Shown here in pieces: positions 1 to 12,471 of a stretch of 64,000 nt of DNA. Made by a program: the position numbers and the translations under genes. The first letter of the stretch is position 1, and every line of letters starts with the position of its first letter. The notes beneath the pieces were generated by a model, which was given only the letters and a program-made list of their open reading frames with translations, was not told the origin of the DNA and did no database searches. The stretch spans positions 326,090 through 390,089 of the forward strand of contig NZ_JAAMQI010000001.1 of the NCBI RefSeq assembly GCF_013523165.1. The letters are read 5' to 3'. Source of the stretch: Pseudomonas entomophila (GTDB taxonomy: Bacteria; Pseudomonadota; Gammaproteobacteria; Pseudomonadales; Pseudomonadaceae).

Positions 1-701
1 GCTTCGTCGACCGGCGCGAAACGCGAGGGCTGGTTGAGCAGCTCAGGCTTCTGCGCCACGTCGATCAGCAGCCGGCCCTGGGTGCCGAGCGTGCTCAGGC
101 CGTTGACCAGGGTGGTGGCCAGCGGGTAGTTGCGGGCCTGGGCCGCCAGTTTGGCCCGGTGCCAGCGCCGCGCTTCGGTCAGCTGGCCTTCGGCCGCCCA
201 CAAGCCGAACAACGTGTCGCACGCCGCTGGCTGCGGCTTGCCCACGTTCCAGAGCCGCTCTGCCGTGGCCAGGCCCTCGGCACGCTGGCCATGGCCGAGC
301 TGGTACTGCCCATTGAGGCAGTCGAGCTCGGTGAAGTTGAGTTTCGGGTCGTAGTAGCGCGCGAAGGTCGCCCAGTCGCCACGCTCGGCCAGCCAGCGCA
401 ACCAGCGCAGCTTCATCCAGTTGGCCTGGGGCAGGTCGCCGTGGGCGGCGAGGAAGGCTTCGATCTCTTCGTTGCTGGCGCTTTTCAGGCGTGCGGTCAG
501 CTCGTCGTAGGCCAGGTAGGGCGTGAGCGGATAGTCGCTCAGGGCCTGGGCATTGCGCAGGTACGGGCCCTTGTCGCCCTTGGCCAGCGCGCGCTTGGCT
601 TCGTCGTAGTACTGACGCTGCAGGGTGAGGTCTGCGGCCTGCGCACTGGCGACGGCGGTCAGAAGCAGGCATGAAGCGAGGGTAAGCAAACGGCTGCGCA
701 T
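1..701 (-). CDS. slt: Soluble lytic murein transglycosylase Slt, N-terminal part (runs off the window)
   Basis: The reading frame begins with ATG at 699-701 and stays open to base 1, giving 233 residues of a longer protein. It opens with a typical Sec signal peptide (MRSRLLTLASCLLL then AVASAQA) and continues as an alpha-helical repeat region rich in Leu/Ala/Trp, as in the U-shaped superhelical domain of Slt70. Slt cleaves the MurNAc-GlcNAc bond of peptidoglycan in the periplasm and leaves 1,6-anhydro ends. The catalytic SLT domain lies beyond the window and cannot be checked. It is divergent from uup. The family call comes from the N-terminal domain only, so it is strong but not complete. 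Confidence 0.85.
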   Translation of the reverse strand, partial: MRSRLLTLASCLLLTAVASAQAADLTLQRQYYDEAKRALAKGDKGPYLRNAQALSDYPLTPYLAYDELTARLKSASNEEIEAFLAAHGDLPQANWMKLRWLRWLAERGDWATFARYYDPKLNFTELDCLNGQYQLGHGQRAEGLATAERLWNVGKPQPAACDTLFGLWAAEGQLTEARRWHRAKLAAQARNYPLATTLVNGLSTLGTQGRLLIDVAQKPELLNQPSRFAPVDE

Positions 702-923
702 GATACGTCCAGGCAGGGAAGGCAGGGAAGTGACGGCCAGGCCAGCACTGTGAAATGGGTCGGGCCTTAGCTTAGCCGGTTGCCCAGGCTGGAAGAAAGC
801 ATTGTGCCGGTATCTGGCGCAATGGTTTTACCGCAGGTTTCAGCCGCCCTGGCCGTCCAGCGTGGCGTAATGCCTCGCGCGCCCAAGTCAGGTAGAATGC
901 GCGCCCGGTTTCTGGAGAGAATC

Positions 924-2852
<1,929 letters not shown>

Positions 2853-2862
2853 GTCGGTTCGT

Positions 2863-2884
2863 CGGCCCGGCAGGTGCCGGGCCG
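2863..2884. terminator. Hairpin between convergent uup and the stress-protein gene
   Basis: A 9-bp perfect stem (CGGCCCGGC / GCCGGGCCG) closes a four-base loop midway between two convergent stop codons. There is no clear T tract on either side, so it may act as a bidirectional but weak or Rho-assisted terminator. Confidence 0.5.
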
Positions 2885-2895
2885 GCCACAGGCGT

Positions 2896-3333
2896 TCAGT
2901 TCTTCAGCAGTCGCACCGCCAGCACATCGCACGGCGCGCCGTGCAGGACGTCGTTGGCGGTCGAGCCCAGCAGCAGGGCCAGGCCATGGCGACCATGGCT
3001 GCCGACCACGATCAGGTCGCAGCCCTGCTGGGTCGCCAGGTCATGGATTTCCTGGCGCGGCTGGCCGTACTTCAGGTGCGAGTCGCCACGGGCGATGCCA
3101 GGGTACTTGTCGAACAGACGGTCCAGGCGCGCCTTGGCCTGGTCGAACTGTTGCTGCTGCAGCTGCGACAGGTCCATCGGAACGTCGCCGCCGAAGGCCA
3201 TGGCCATGGGTTCGACGATGTGCACCAGGGAGACCTTGGCGCCGGAGGGCTGGGCGAGGGCCATCGCGCGTTTGATCACTGGGTCGCATTCTTCGGTCAG
3301 GTCGACCGCGACCAACAAGTGGGCGTAAGACAT
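2896..3333 (-). CDS. Universal stress protein, UspA family
   Basis: A 145-residue cytoplasmic protein starting MSYAHLLVAVDLTEE. It carries the Usp fold: a hydrophobic first strand with Asp at the nucleotide site, and near the C-terminus the ATP-binding pattern VVGSHGRHG followed by LLLGSTANDVLHGAPCDVLAV. That G-2x-G-9x-G(S/T)-type motif is found in ATP-binding Usp proteins. The start at 3331-3333 has AGGAGC seven bases upstream. Usp proteins help survival under stationary-phase, oxidative or envelope stress. The gene is single and convergent with uup, so it has its own promoter. The exact Usp paralogue is not determined. Confidence 0.9.
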   Translation of the reverse strand: MSYAHLLVAVDLTEECDPVIKRAMALAQPSGAKVSLVHIVEPMAMAFGGDVPMDLSQLQQQQFDQAKARLDRLFDKYPGIARGDSHLKYGQPRQEIHDLATQQGCDLIVVGSHGRHGLALLLGSTANDVLHGAPCDVLAVRLLKN

Positions 3334-3441
3334 GGTAGGTGCTCCTGGCAAGTGCAATGATTCTCGTCGAGTCGGTGTCTGGCTGACCGTGGTCGAGCCG
3401 GCTAACCCGCTCATTCACAACGTATTGTAGGACGTACAGAT

Positions 3442-3879
3442 ATGACGGTATGGCTGGTTGTGTCAATCCTCGCGCTGATTCTCAGCCCGCTCGCCTGGTT
3501 GCGGCCGTCGCGCAAGCAGAGCGAGCAGATGAGCCTGCGCCTGGAGGCCCGGCGCAGGGGGATGACCATGCAACTGGCCGCCCAGTCATGGCCACACTGG
3601 ATGGAGCGGGACGCCCCCAGCCCCTGCCCGCAGTATCACCGCGCACGCCGCCGGGGGCGCCAGGATCAGTGGTGCTACTGGCAGGTCGCGCCAGGGACCT
3701 GGCTCGACCGCTGGCGTGAGCCGTGCACTGACGCCCGGATGAACGAGGTGTTGGCGCGGCTGCCTCAGAGCGTCTACAAGATCGAAGCGGATACGCGCAT
3801 GATCGCCTTGTGCTGGTCGGAGCGCGGGGAGGCGTCGGTGCTGCAGGACATCGCCTGGGCGCTGGACACGCTGGCCTGA
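3442..3879 (+). CDS. Small membrane-anchored protein of unknown function
   Basis: A 145-residue frame. It starts with one hydrophobic segment (residues 3-20, VWLVVSILALILSPLAWL), then a basic patch (RPSRKQ) that suggests the rest faces the cytoplasm. The remainder is soluble and rich in Arg and Trp, with a conserved-looking end (WSERGEASVLQDIAWALDTL). The N-terminal anchor followed by a charged tail is a little like YajC, but nothing supports that function. It diverges from the universal stress protein gene, with about 110 bases between starts. Codon use matches its neighbours, so I regard it as a real gene, but I do not know what it does. Confidence 0.75.
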   Translation: MTVWLVVSILALILSPLAWLRPSRKQSEQMSLRLEARRRGMTMQLAAQSWPHWMERDAPSPCPQYHRARRRGRQDQWCYWQVAPGTWLDRWREPCTDARMNEVLARLPQSVYKIEADTRMIALCWSERGEASVLQDIAWALDTLA

Positions 3880-3997
3880 GCCTGAGCGCTTGCACGACCG
3901 ACCTGCCCAGGCCCGATCGCGACCGGTCCGGCGCCCCGGCTGGGCCATTCCCACATGGGCCGGCGGTGTCTTGGCAAATCAACGCTGCGACCCCCTC

Positions 3998-4030
3998 TGT
4001 GGGAGCGGGCTTGCCCGCGATGGGGCCCTT
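3998..4030. repeat. REP element, P. putida type
   Basis: The core TGTGGGAGCGGGCTTGCCCG with its continuation GCGATGGGGCCC matches the extragenic palindromic repeat common in P. putida-group genomes (imperfect hairpin GCGGGC-TT-GCCCGC). It sits alone in the 570-base gap between the small membrane protein and fadB. I saw no second copy nearby to form a REP doublet. Confidence 0.8.
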
Positions 4031-4252
4031 GCCTCCACGCCAGACTCAGGAAATGATTGTTCGATCTGTCGGCGACACCCCCCGATCAGCGGCAAAAAGA
4101 CGACATCAACCACGAGACCGCACGCCTCACACGTTCCCGGCACCCTGTCTCCATTTCCCTGCGCGTCCTGGCGCAATGCCCCCTAGCCGCTATCGTGTCC
4201 TACCAGACGCAAAGTGACCAAAAGGTCGCAAACCGTCTGCATCCGCCATCAT

Positions 4253-4279
4253 TTGACAAGCCTCCGCATTTCGGAGAAT
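4253..4279 (+). promoter_or_regulatory. Candidate sigma-70 promoter of fadBA
   Basis: A perfect -35 TTGACA (4253-4258) is followed after 15 bases by GAGAAT (4274-4279). It lies about 170 bases upstream of the fadB start and just upstream of a PsrA-like operator, as expected for a repressed promoter. The short spacer makes the exact -10 uncertain. Confidence 0.45.
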
Positions 4280-4296
4280 GTGTGCGCACCCCAAGT

Positions 4297-4310
4297 CAAA
4301 CGGGCGTATG
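4297..4310. promoter_or_regulatory. Candidate PsrA operator upstream of fadB
   Basis: CAAAC-GGGC-GTATG fits the PsrA consensus (G/C)AAAC-N2-4-GTTT(G/C) with one mismatch in the right arm. It starts 18 bases after the proposed -10, so bound PsrA would block early elongation or promoter clearance. PsrA control of the fadBA5-type operon is known in P. aeruginosa. The site here is inferred from sequence. Confidence 0.6.
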
Positions 4311-4449
4311 AATTGAGCGTTTGTCGGTGAGACGCTCTGCCATGACCCGATTCGCGCGGCGATGGGTGCACCTGGTGCCACGGCAGGCAAGGCCCCGCCC
4401 CACCAGCGATCGACGCGTAACGTTCAGCTTCCATATTGGAGATCAGTGG

Positions 4450-6597
4450 ATGATTTACGAAGGTAAAGCCATCACGGTTGAGGCGCTCGAAAACGGCATC
4501 GTCGAATTGCGCTTCGACCTCAAGGGTGAGTCCGTCAACAAATTCAACCGCCTGACCCTGGAAGAGTTGCGCCAGGCCGTCGAGGCGGTGAAGGCCGACG
4601 CTTCCATCAAGGGCGTGATCGTCAGCAGTGGCAAGGATGTGTTCATCGTCGGTGCCGACATCACCGAGTTCGTCGAGAACTTCAAGCTGCCCGAGGCCGA
4701 CCTGGTGGCCGGCAGCCTGGACGCCAACCGGATCTTCAATGCCTTCGAGGACCTGCCGGTGCCCACCGTGGCGGCCATCAACGGCATCGCCTTGGGCGGT
4801 GGCCTGGAAATGTGCCTGGCGGCGGACTACCGCGTCATGTCCAGCAGTGCCAAGATCGGCCTGCCGGAAGTGAAGCTGGGCATCTACCCAGGCTTTGGTG
4901 GCACCGTGCGCCTGCCGCGCCTGATCGGGGCCGACAATGCCATCGAGTGGATCGCCGCCGGCAAGGAAAACCGCGCCGAGGACGCGCTGAAAGTCGGCGC
5001 CGTCGATGTCGTGGTCGCCCCTGACCTGCTGCGCGCCGCAGCCCTGGACCTGGTCAAGCGCGCCATCAGCGGCGAGCTGGACTTCCACGCCAAGCGTCAG
5101 CCCAAGCTCGAGAAACTCAAGCTCAACGCCATCGAGCAGATGATGGCCTTCGAGACTGCCAAGGGCTTCGTCGCCGGGCAGGCCGGGCCGAACTACCCCG
5201 CACCGGTCGAGGCGATCAAGAGCATCCAGAAGGCTGCCAATTTCGGGCGCGACAAGGCCCTGGAGATCGAGGCGGCAGGCTTTGCCAAGCTGGCCAAGAC
5301 CTCGGTTGCCGAAAGCCTGATCGGGCTGTTCCTCAACGACCAGGAACTCAAGCGCAAGGCCAAGATCCACGACAAGATCGCCCATGACGTCAAGCAGGCC
5401 GCCGTGCTCGGCGCCGGGATCATGGGCGGTGGCATCGCCTATCAGTCGGCGGTCAAGGGCACGCCGATCCTGATGAAGGACATCCGCGAAGAGGCCATTC
5501 AGCTCGGCTTGAGCGAGGCGTCCAAACTGCTGGGCAACCGCGTCGAGAAGGGTCGTCTGACTGCCGAGAAGATGGCCGAGGCCCTCAACGCCATCCGCCC
5601 GACGCTGTCCTATGGCGATTTCGGCAACGTCGACATCGTGGTCGAGGCCGTGGTCGAGAACCCCAAGGTCAAGCAGGCCGTGCTGGCCGAGGTCGAGGGG
5701 CAGGTGCGCGAGGACGCGATCCTGGCGTCCAACACCTCCACCATTTCCATCAACCTGCTGGCCCAGGCGCTCAAGCGCCCGGAAAACTTCGTCGGTATGC
5801 ACTTCTTCAACCCGGTGCACATGATGCCGCTGGTGGAGGTGATCCGCGGTGAGAAGTCCAGCGATGTCGCGGTCGCCACCACCGTCGCCTACGCCCGCAA
5901 GATGGGCAAGAACCCTATCGTGGTCAACGACTGCCCGGGTTTTCTGGTCAATCGCGTGCTGTTCCCGTACTTCGGTGGCTTCGCCCGCCTGGTGGGTGCC
6001 GGCGTGGATTTCGTGCGCATCGACAAGGTGATGGAGCGCTTCGGTTGGCCGATGGGCCCGGCGTACCTGATGGACGTGGTCGGTATTGACACCGGCCATC
6101 ACGGCCGTGACGTCATGGCCGAGGGCTTCCCCGATCGCATGAAGGACACGCAGCGCACGGCCATCGACGCCCTGTACGATGCCAAGCGCCTGGGTCAGAA
6201 GAACGGCAAAGGCTTCTACGCCTACGAAACCGACAAGCGCGGCAAGCCCAAGAAAGTCGCCGACCCCTCGGTCCTCGACGTGCTGCAGCCGATCGTCACC
6301 GAGCACCGCGAGCTGAGCGACGACGACATCGTCAACTGGATGATGATCCCGCTGTGCCTGGAAACCGTGCGCTGCCTGGAAGACGGCATCGTCGAGACCG
6401 CCGCCGAGGCCGACATGGGTCTGGTGTACGGCATCGGCTTCCCTCCCTTCCGGGGCGGTGCATTGCGCTACATCGATTCGATCGGCGTCGCCGAGTTCGT
6501 TGCCCTGGCCGACCGCTATGCCGAGCTTGGGCCGCTTTACCAACCCACCGAGAAACTCCGCGAAATGGCCCGCACCGGTCAGCGGTTCTTTGGTTGA
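4450..6597 (+). CDS. fadB: Fatty acid oxidation complex alpha subunit FadB
   Basis: A 715-residue multifunctional enzyme. The N-terminal crotonase domain (about residues 1-190) has the oxyanion-hole pattern [20 protein letters not shown] and [21 protein letters not shown], giving enoyl-CoA hydratase and isomerase activity. From about residue 316 comes the NAD-binding motif [12 protein letters not shown] of L-3-hydroxyacyl-CoA dehydrogenase, with [14 protein letters not shown] carrying the catalytic His near 457. With FadA it forms the alpha2beta2 complex that performs the last three steps of beta-oxidation in the cytoplasm. An upstream in-frame extension exists, but ATG 4450 has GGAG nine bases upstream and matches family length. 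Regulation by PsrA is likely. Confidence 0.97.
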   Translation: MIYEGKAITVEALENGIVELRFDLKGESVNKFNRLTLEELRQAVEAVKADASIKGVIVSSGKDVFIVGADITEFVENFKLPEADLVAGSLDANRIFNAFEDLPVPTVAAINGIALGGGLEMCLAADYRVMSSSAKIGLPEVKLGIYPGFGGTVRLPRLIGADNAIEWIAAGKENRAEDALKVGAVDVVVAPDLLRAAALDLVKRAISGELDFHAKRQPKLEKLKLNAIEQMMAFETAKGFVAGQAGPNYPAPVEAIKSIQKAANFGRDKALEIEAAGFAKLAKTSVAESLIGLFLNDQELKRKAKIHDKIAHDVKQAAVLGAGIMGGGIAYQSAVKGTPILMKDIREEAIQLGLSEASKLLGNRVEKGRLTAEKMAEALNAIRPTLSYGDFGNVDIVVEAVVENPKVKQAVLAEVEGQVREDAILASNTSTISINLLAQALKRPENFVGMHFFNPVHMMPLVEVIRGEKSSDVAVATTVAYARKMGKNPIVVNDCPGFLVNRVLFPYFGGFARLVGAGVDFVRIDKVMERFGWPMGPAYLMDVVGIDTGHHGRDVMAEGFPDRMKDTQRTAIDALYDAKRLGQKNGKGFYAYETDKRGKPKKVADPSVLDVLQPIVTEHRELSDDDIVNWMMIPLCLETVRCLEDGIVETAAEADMGLVYGIGFPPFRGGALRYIDSIGVAEFVALADRYAELGPLYQPTEKLREMARTGQRFFG

Positions 6598-6626
6598 GCG
6601 ACCCTTCGAGACTGAGCGAGAGATAA

Positions 6627-7805
<1,179 letters not shown>

Positions 7806-7825
7806 CTCTCACCGCGTGACCATGA

Positions 7826-7852
7826 CCGGGGCCTGATGCCCCGGTTTTTTTT
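7826..7852 (+). terminator. Intrinsic terminator of fadBA
   Basis: A 7-bp GC stem CCGGGGC / GCCCCGG with a five-base loop is followed directly by eight T residues. This is a canonical Rho-independent terminator starting 21 bases after the fadA stop. Confidence 0.92.
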
Positions 7853-7876
7853 CGATCCGATTCACGGGAAGGCAGC

Positions 7877-8128
7877 ATGCACATTCAGCCAGGCATCTAT
7901 CGTCACTACAAAGGGCCCGAATATCGGGTGCTGGGCATGACGCAACACTCTGAAACCGAAGAGTGGCTGGTGTTCTACCAGGCGTTGTATGGTGATTTCG
8001 GCTTCTGGGTACGGCCCTTGAGCATGTTCCAGGAGCAGGTGGACGTCGACGGGGAATCGGTGGCGCGTTTCGCCCTGGTCGAGCCGCAGGAGAGCCCTCT
8101 GGCGACGCTCGGCAAGGCGACCGGTTGA
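7877..8128 (+). CDS. DUF1653 family protein
   Basis: An 83-residue protein starting MHIQPGIYRHYKGPEYRVLG. The pattern GxYRHYKGxxYxVLGxxxHSETxExxVxYxxLYG is the DUF1653 signature, a small beta-rich cytoplasmic domain of unknown function. ATG 7877 has GGGAAGG upstream. The gene lies between the fadA terminator and topA, and the same neighbourhood is seen in other pseudomonads. No catalytic residues are evident and the role is unknown. Confidence 0.9.
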   Translation: MHIQPGIYRHYKGPEYRVLGMTQHSETEEWLVFYQALYGDFGFWVRPLSMFQEQVDVDGESVARFALVEPQESPLATLGKATG

Positions 8129-8138
8129 ACTCCCGCGC

Positions 8139-8167
8139 TTGACCTCACTCTGTTGCCACTATATATA
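8139..8167 (+). promoter_or_regulatory. Sigma-70 promoter of topA
   Basis: TTGACC (8139-8144), a 17-base spacer, and TATATA (8162-8167) make a near-consensus promoter 11 bases after the DUF1653 stop. Predicted transcription starts near 8174. The roughly 55-base leader holds a small CGCG...CGCG hairpin followed by TTTTTCTTTT at 8193-8203, which could attenuate the transcript. Confidence 0.7.
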
Positions 8168-8229
8168 GCGGTGCCGCGTCGAGCACCTGGCGCGTTTTTC
8201 TTTTCAGCTTTTCAGGAATTATCCGATCC

Positions 8230-10839
8230 ATGGGCAAATCGCTGGTCATAGTGGAATCCCCGGCCAAGGCCAAGACCATCAACAAGTACTTGGGCAACCA
8301 GTACGTGGTGAAGTCGAGTATCGGCCATATCCGCGACCTTCCCACCAGCGGTTCGGCCAGCGCGTCCAAGGAGCCGGCCGCCAAGCGCGGCAAGGCCGCG
8401 GCCGAGGGGCCGGTTCTGTCGCCGAAGGAAAAGGCCCGCAAGCAGCTGATCAACCGCATGGGCGTCGACCCGGATCACGGCTGGAAAGCCAAGTACGAGA
8501 TCCTGCCGGGCAAGGAGAAGGTCATCGACGAGCTGCGGCGCCTGGCCAAGGATGCCGACACCATCTATCTCGCGACCGACCTTGACCGCGAAGGGGAGGC
8601 CATCGCCTGGCACCTGCGCGAGGCCATCGGGGGCGACGACAGTCGCTACAAGCGCGTGGTCTTCAACGAGATCACCAAGAAGGCCATCCAGGAGGCGTTC
8701 TCCCAACCTGGCGAGCTGGACATCGCCCGGGTCAACGCCCAGCAGGCGCGCCGCTTCCTCGATCGCGTGGTGGGCTACATGGTCTCGCCTCTGCTCTGGT
8801 CCAAGATTGCCCGCGGGCTGTCGGCCGGACGGGTGCAGTCGGTGGCGGTCAAGCTGGTGGTCGAGCGCGAGCGCGAAATTCGCGCGTTCAACCCGGAAGA
8901 GTATTGGGAGATCCACGCCGATCTGGGGACCGAGCGCGGCGCCAAGGTGCGCTTCGATGTGGCCCGCGAGAACGGCGAAGCCTTCCGCCCGTTGAACGAA
9001 GCGCAGGCCATGGCCGCGCTGGAGAAGCTCAAGGCCTCCAGCTACAGCATCGTCAAGCGTGAAGACCGCCCGACCAGCAGCAAGCCATCGGCACCGTTCA
9101 TCACCTCGACCCTGCAGCAGGCGGCCAGCAACCGCCTGGGCTTCGGCGTGAAGAAGACCATGATGATGGCGCAGCGTTTGTACGAAGCGGGCTACATCAC
9201 CTACATGCGAACCGACTCCACCAACCTGTCGGTGGACGCCGTGAGCATGGCGCGCGACTACATCGAGCACGAGTTCGGCAAGCAGTACCTGCCCGAGTCG
9301 CCCGTGGTCTATGGCAGCAAGGAAGGTGCGCAAGAGGCGCACGAAGCCATTCGCCCGTCCGACGTGAACACGCACCCGAGCAAGCTCAGCGGCATGGAAC
9401 GCGATGCCGAGCGCCTCTACGAGCTGATCTGGCGCCAATTCCTGGCCTGCCAGATGCCGCCGGCGCAGTACCTGTCGACCAGCGTCACCGTGGCCGCTGG
9501 CGACTTCGAGCTGCGCGCCAAGGGGCGCATCCTCAAGTTCGACGGTTACACCCGTGTGCTGCCGCAGCAAAGCCGCCCTGGCGAGGACGACGTGCTGCCC
9601 GACATGGCCAAGGGCGAGGCGCTCGAGCTGCTTCAGCTCGACCCGAGCCAGCACTTCACCAAACCACCGGCACGCTTCACCGAAGCCAGCCTGGTCAAGG
9701 AGATGGAAAAGCGCGGCATCGGTCGCCCGTCCACCTATGCGGCGATCATCTCGACCATCCAGGACCGGGGCTACGTGACCTTGCACAACCGCCGTTTCCA
9801 CTCGGAAAAGATGGGCGACATCGTCACCGAGCGGCTGGGCGAAAGCTTCGCCAACCTGATGGACTACGGCTTCACCGCCGGCATGGAAGAGAACCTCGAC
9901 GACGTGGCGCAAGGTGAGCGCGACTGGAAGAACGTCCTCGACGAGTTCTACGGCGATTTCAGCAAGAAGCTGCAGCACGCCGAGTCCGCCGAGAGCGGCA
10001 TGCGCGCCAACCTGCCGACCCTGACCAACATCCCGTGCAAGGAATGCGGTCGCCCGATGATGATCCGCACCGCGTCCACGGGCGTGTTCCTGGGCTGCTC
10101 GGGCTACAGCCTGCCGCCCAAGGAGCGCTGCAAGGCCACCGTCAACCTGGTGCCGGGCGATGAGATCGCCGAGGACGACGAGGGCGAGTCCGAATCGCGC
10201 GTGTTGCGCAGCAAGCACCGGTGCCCGATCTGCGCCACGGCCATGGATGCCTACCTGCTCGACGAGAAGCACAAGCTGCACATCTGCGGCAACAACCCCG
10301 ATTGCCCAGGCTACGAGATCGAAGAGGGCAGCTACCGGATCAAGGGCTACGAAGGCCCGAGCATCGAGTGCGACAAGTGCGGCAGCGAGATGCAGCTCAA
10401 GACGGGCCGCTTCGGCAAGTTCTTCGGCTGCACCAACCCGGCGTGCAAGAACACCCGCAAGCTGCTCAAGAGCGGCGAGGCGGCGCCGCCGAAGATGGAC
10501 GCTGTGAAGATGCCCGAACTCAAGTGCGAGAAGGTCGACGACACGTACGTGCTGCGCGACGGTGCATCGGGCCTGTTCCTGGCCGCCAGCCAGTTCCCGA
10601 AGAACCGCGAGACCCGTGCGCCACTGGTCATGGAAATCGTCCCGCACAAGGACGAGATCGATCCCAAGTACCACTTCCTCTGTGAAGCGCCACAAAAAGA
10701 CCCTGAAGGTCGCCCGACGGTGATCCGCTACAGCCGCAAGACCAAGGAGCAGTACGTGCAGTCCGAGGTCGACGGCAAGCCCACGGGGTGGAAGGCGTTC
10801 TACGACGGTGGTGCGTGGAAGGTCGAAGACAAGCGTTGA
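8230..10839 (+). CDS. topA: DNA topoisomerase I (type IA)
   Basis: An 869-residue type IA topoisomerase that relaxes negative supercoils. It begins with the TOPRIM strand [15 protein letters not shown] and has the second acidic cluster [15 protein letters not shown]. The active-site tyrosine is Tyr325 in [14 protein letters not shown]. The C-terminal third carries Cys-rich zinc ribbons: CKECGRPM...[11 protein letters not shown]...[10 protein letters not shown] and [10 protein letters not shown]...CTNPACKNT. The last ~120 residues form a further topo C-terminal domain. An insertion rich in Ala/Lys/Ser after residue 37 is normal for Pseudomonas TopA. It has its own promoter and a palindromic terminator. 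Confidence 0.97.
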   Translation: MGKSLVIVESPAKAKTINKYLGNQYVVKSSIGHIRDLPTSGSASASKEPAAKRGKAAAEGPVLSPKEKARKQLINRMGVDPDHGWKAKYEILPGKEKVIDELRRLAKDADTIYLATDLDREGEAIAWHLREAIGGDDSRYKRVVFNEITKKAIQEAFSQPGELDIARVNAQQARRFLDRVVGYMVSPLLWSKIARGLSAGRVQSVAVKLVVEREREIRAFNPEEYWEIHADLGTERGAKVRFDVARENGEAFRPLNEAQAMAALEKLKASSYSIVKREDRPTSSKPSAPFITSTLQQAASNRLGFGVKKTMMMAQRLYEAGYITYMRTDSTNLSVDAVSMARDYIEHEFGKQYLPESPVVYGSKEGAQEAHEAIRPSDVNTHPSKLSGMERDAERLYELIWRQFLACQMPPAQYLSTSVTVAAGDFELRAKGRILKFDGYTRVLPQQSRPGEDDVLPDMAKGEALELLQLDPSQHFTKPPARFTEASLVKEMEKRGIGRPSTYAAIISTIQDRGYVTLHNRRFHSEKMGDIVTERLGESFANLMDYGFTAGMEENLDDVAQGERDWKNVLDEFYGDFSKKLQHAESAESGMRANLPTLTNIPCKECGRPMMIRTASTGVFLGCSGYSLPPKERCKATVNLVPGDEIAEDDEGESESRVLRSKHRCPICATAMDAYLLDEKHKLHICGNNPDCPGYEIEEGSYRIKGYEGPSIECDKCGSEMQLKTGRFGKFFGCTNPACKNTRKLLKSGEAAPPKMDAVKMPELKCEKVDDTYVLRDGASGLFLAASQFPKNRETRAPLVMEIVPHKDEIDPKYHFLCEAPQKDPEGRPTVIRYSRKTKEQYVQSEVDGKPTGWKAFYDGGAWKVEDKR

Positions 10840-10845
10840 ACCTGG

Positions 10846-10871
10846 GGGCGGTCACCTCGTCGTGACCGCCC
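10846..10871 (+). terminator. Palindromic terminator after topA
   Basis: A perfect 10-bp stem GGGCGGTCAC / GTGACCGCCC with a six-base loop begins seven bases after the topA stop. Only a short pyrimidine stretch (GTCTTTC) follows, so termination may be less sharp than after fadA. Confidence 0.65.
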
Positions 10872-11104
10872 GCCGTCTTTCACGGCTTCATCGCATGCCG
10901 TTCATGCCGGCCCGGCAGATGTCGGGCGATGCAGGCAGTCTGTTTGGCGTGCAGGTCGAGCCCAGCCGCTGCCTCCTTCGCTCATTATCCCCAGATTGAC
11001 CCAAGGTCAGCCCTGACCACGTACAGGTCGCATTCACGCTTGCCGGCGCACCGCCTCATCACCGACACTGGACCATCGCTCGAAGGCCCCAGGAGGGCAC
11101 CGTC

Positions 11105-11626
11105 ATGGCCCAGGAACTCTATACCCGTACCAATCAGAAGCTGTTCTTCGCAGGCCTTGCCCTGGAGTCCATGGCCAAGGCGCAGGCGAGTCACGCCATG
11201 AACGCCCAGGGGCTGGTTCAGGCCGAGCGGGAAGCGGCCGTTTTCCATCTGTATGGCGCCCTGTTGGGATTGTGTCAGGAGATTGCCGGCTTCTACCGCC
11301 TGACGTCGTCCGCCGAGCCACGTGTCGACGCGTTGCTGGCCGAGCCGGCGCTGCGTGACCTCGCCATCCCGGAAGTGGCTGAGCTGCTCGAACTGGCCCA
11401 TAACCCCGAGACCTGGCTGGCCTGCCTGTTGCGCACCTACCGCGGTCTCTACCTGCCGGCGCAGGCCAAAAAGGCGCCCAAAGGGGATGTGACCCAGCCT
11501 CTGATCCAGGCGATCAACCTGGACGAGCCTGCGTCGCCGACGCTGTCGCGCGAGGATCTGGAGCACTGGCGGCACAGTTTGAAAGACGTGGTTCGACGTT
11601 TCCGTGACGCGCTCAGTGAGTGCTGA
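11105..11626 (+). CDS. DUF6586 family protein
   Basis: A 173-residue, mainly alpha-helical cytoplasmic protein (MAQELYTRTNQKLFFAGLALESMAKA). It resembles the Pseudomonas-restricted DUF6586 family that sits beside topA and sulA-lexA. No signal peptide, membrane segment or catalytic motif is visible. A PQ-type linker near residue 120 (QAKKAPKGDVTQP) separates two helical parts. ATG 11105 follows AGGAGG at a good distance. Function unknown. Confidence 0.85.
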   Translation: MAQELYTRTNQKLFFAGLALESMAKAQASHAMNAQGLVQAEREAAVFHLYGALLGLCQEIAGFYRLTSSAEPRVDALLAEPALRDLAIPEVAELLELAHNPETWLACLLRTYRGLYLPAQAKKAPKGDVTQPLIQAINLDEPASPTLSREDLEHWRHSLKDVVRRFRDALSEC

Positions 11627-11676
11627 GGGCAACGCTGGCTGCTACAATGCCCGCCTTACGTGGAGAACAGTCTTTT

Positions 11677-11910
11677 ATGTCAACGTCGTTTCTGGAAATT
11701 GTCGAATTGCCGGATGGCCGCATCGAGCTGCGCCGTGCCGAAGATGAAGGGTCCCTGGTCATTCTGGATTTCTCCGAGGACGCCAAGGTCTTCCTGCAAG
11801 GTCAGCATGTCGAAGTGGCCAAGGCAATGTTGAGCGTTGGCGTGCAAATGGCGGGTCGCCTGGTCGAAGGCGAGCTGGAGCAGGAAGAAGGGCCGCGCGT
11901 CCTGCATTGA
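11677..11910 (+). CDS. Small conserved protein of unknown function
   Basis: A 77-residue acidic protein, MSTSFLEIVELPDGRIELRR..., with alternating strands and the segment DEGSLVILDFSEDAKVFL. The start ATG 11677 is preceded by TGGAGAA. A TACAAT -10 element at 11643-11648 suggests its own transcript despite the short gap after the DUF6586 gene. The same small gene is found next to sulA-lexA in relatives. No motif gives a function. Confidence 0.8.
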   Translation: MSTSFLEIVELPDGRIELRRAEDEGSLVILDFSEDAKVFLQGQHVEVAKAMLSVGVQMAGRLVEGELEQEEGPRVLH

Positions 11911-11923
11911 GGTATCGGGGTGA

Positions 11924-11938
11924 GGGGCTGCGCGCCCC
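11924..11938. terminator. Small hairpin between convergent genes
   Basis: GGGGC-TGCGC-GCCCC lies between the 77-residue gene and the end of sulA. There is no T tract, so it is a possible bidirectional terminator at low confidence. Confidence 0.4.
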
Positions 11939-11983
11939 GAACCTGCCTTGAGAAAGCGCTCGACGGTTGTGAGCGCCTGGCTG

Positions 11984-12460
11984 TCAGCCGAAACGAACGT
12001 TCAGGCTCTGTGCGTTGCCCGCCATGGCAGCGCGGATCAGCTGTTGACGTGCACTGGCGTTGACGTTGCCGAGCCAGCTCACCACGGTATGGCTGCGGCC
12101 CAGACGCAGGGCCTCACTCGCCAGTTGCAGGGCGCTCTGCATGCCCCGTGGTTGCAACAGCAGAATGCGTTCGCGGTTCAGCCCGGCGTCCCTGAACCAC
12201 GCATGGGTCAGGCTGACCGGTGGGGCGATCAGCGTCAGCCAGCGTGCATCCTGTTCCTCGCTGAGCTCGCGCAGTATCGGCGCGAGCAGGCTCTGACAAT
12301 GGGCCTGCGCACCGCGCAGGGCCAGTTCACTGAAGTGCTCGGGCCGGTACTCGGGGGCGGCGGGCTCCCGGGTCTTGAAACCGGGCAGTACCGGTTGTGC
12401 CAAGAAGGCTTCGAACAAAGGCAATTGTGTAGGCCTGGCCGATTGTGCGGTGGGTTGCAT
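11984..12460 (-). CDS. sulA: SOS cell division inhibitor SulA
   Basis: A 158-residue protein starting 11 bases after lexA on the same strand, so it shares the lexA transcript and needs no SOS box of its own. It has a RecA-like fold pattern with a hydrophobic core (WLTLIAPPVSLTHAWFRDAGL, RILLLQPRG) and the central SulA-type segment ALQLASEALRLGRSHTVVSWLG. SulA binds FtsZ and blocks septation while DNA damage persists. The N-terminus is variable, with a short LPLFEAFLAQPVLP motif that resembles a beta-clamp or protease-recognition tail. The call rests on this sequence and on the lexA-sulA arrangement known in pseudomonads. Confidence 0.88.
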   Translation of the reverse strand: MQPTAQSARPTQLPLFEAFLAQPVLPGFKTREPAAPEYRPEHFSELALRGAQAHCQSLLAPILRELSEEQDARWLTLIAPPVSLTHAWFRDAGLNRERILLLQPRGMQSALQLASEALRLGRSHTVVSWLGNVNASARQQLIRAAMAGNAQSLNVRFG

Positions 12461-12471
12461 GGTGCCTCCTG

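Noticed and set aside
3880..4449. Short open frames between the small membrane protein and fadB
   Set aside because: They run through the REP element and the proposed promoter and have no start signals. The gap is better explained as regulatory.
8160..8203. An intrinsic terminator just before topA
   Set aside because: CGCG...CGCG with TTTTTCTTTT lies downstream of the topA promoter, and the stem is only four pairs, so it is noted as a possible weak attenuator, not a terminator call.
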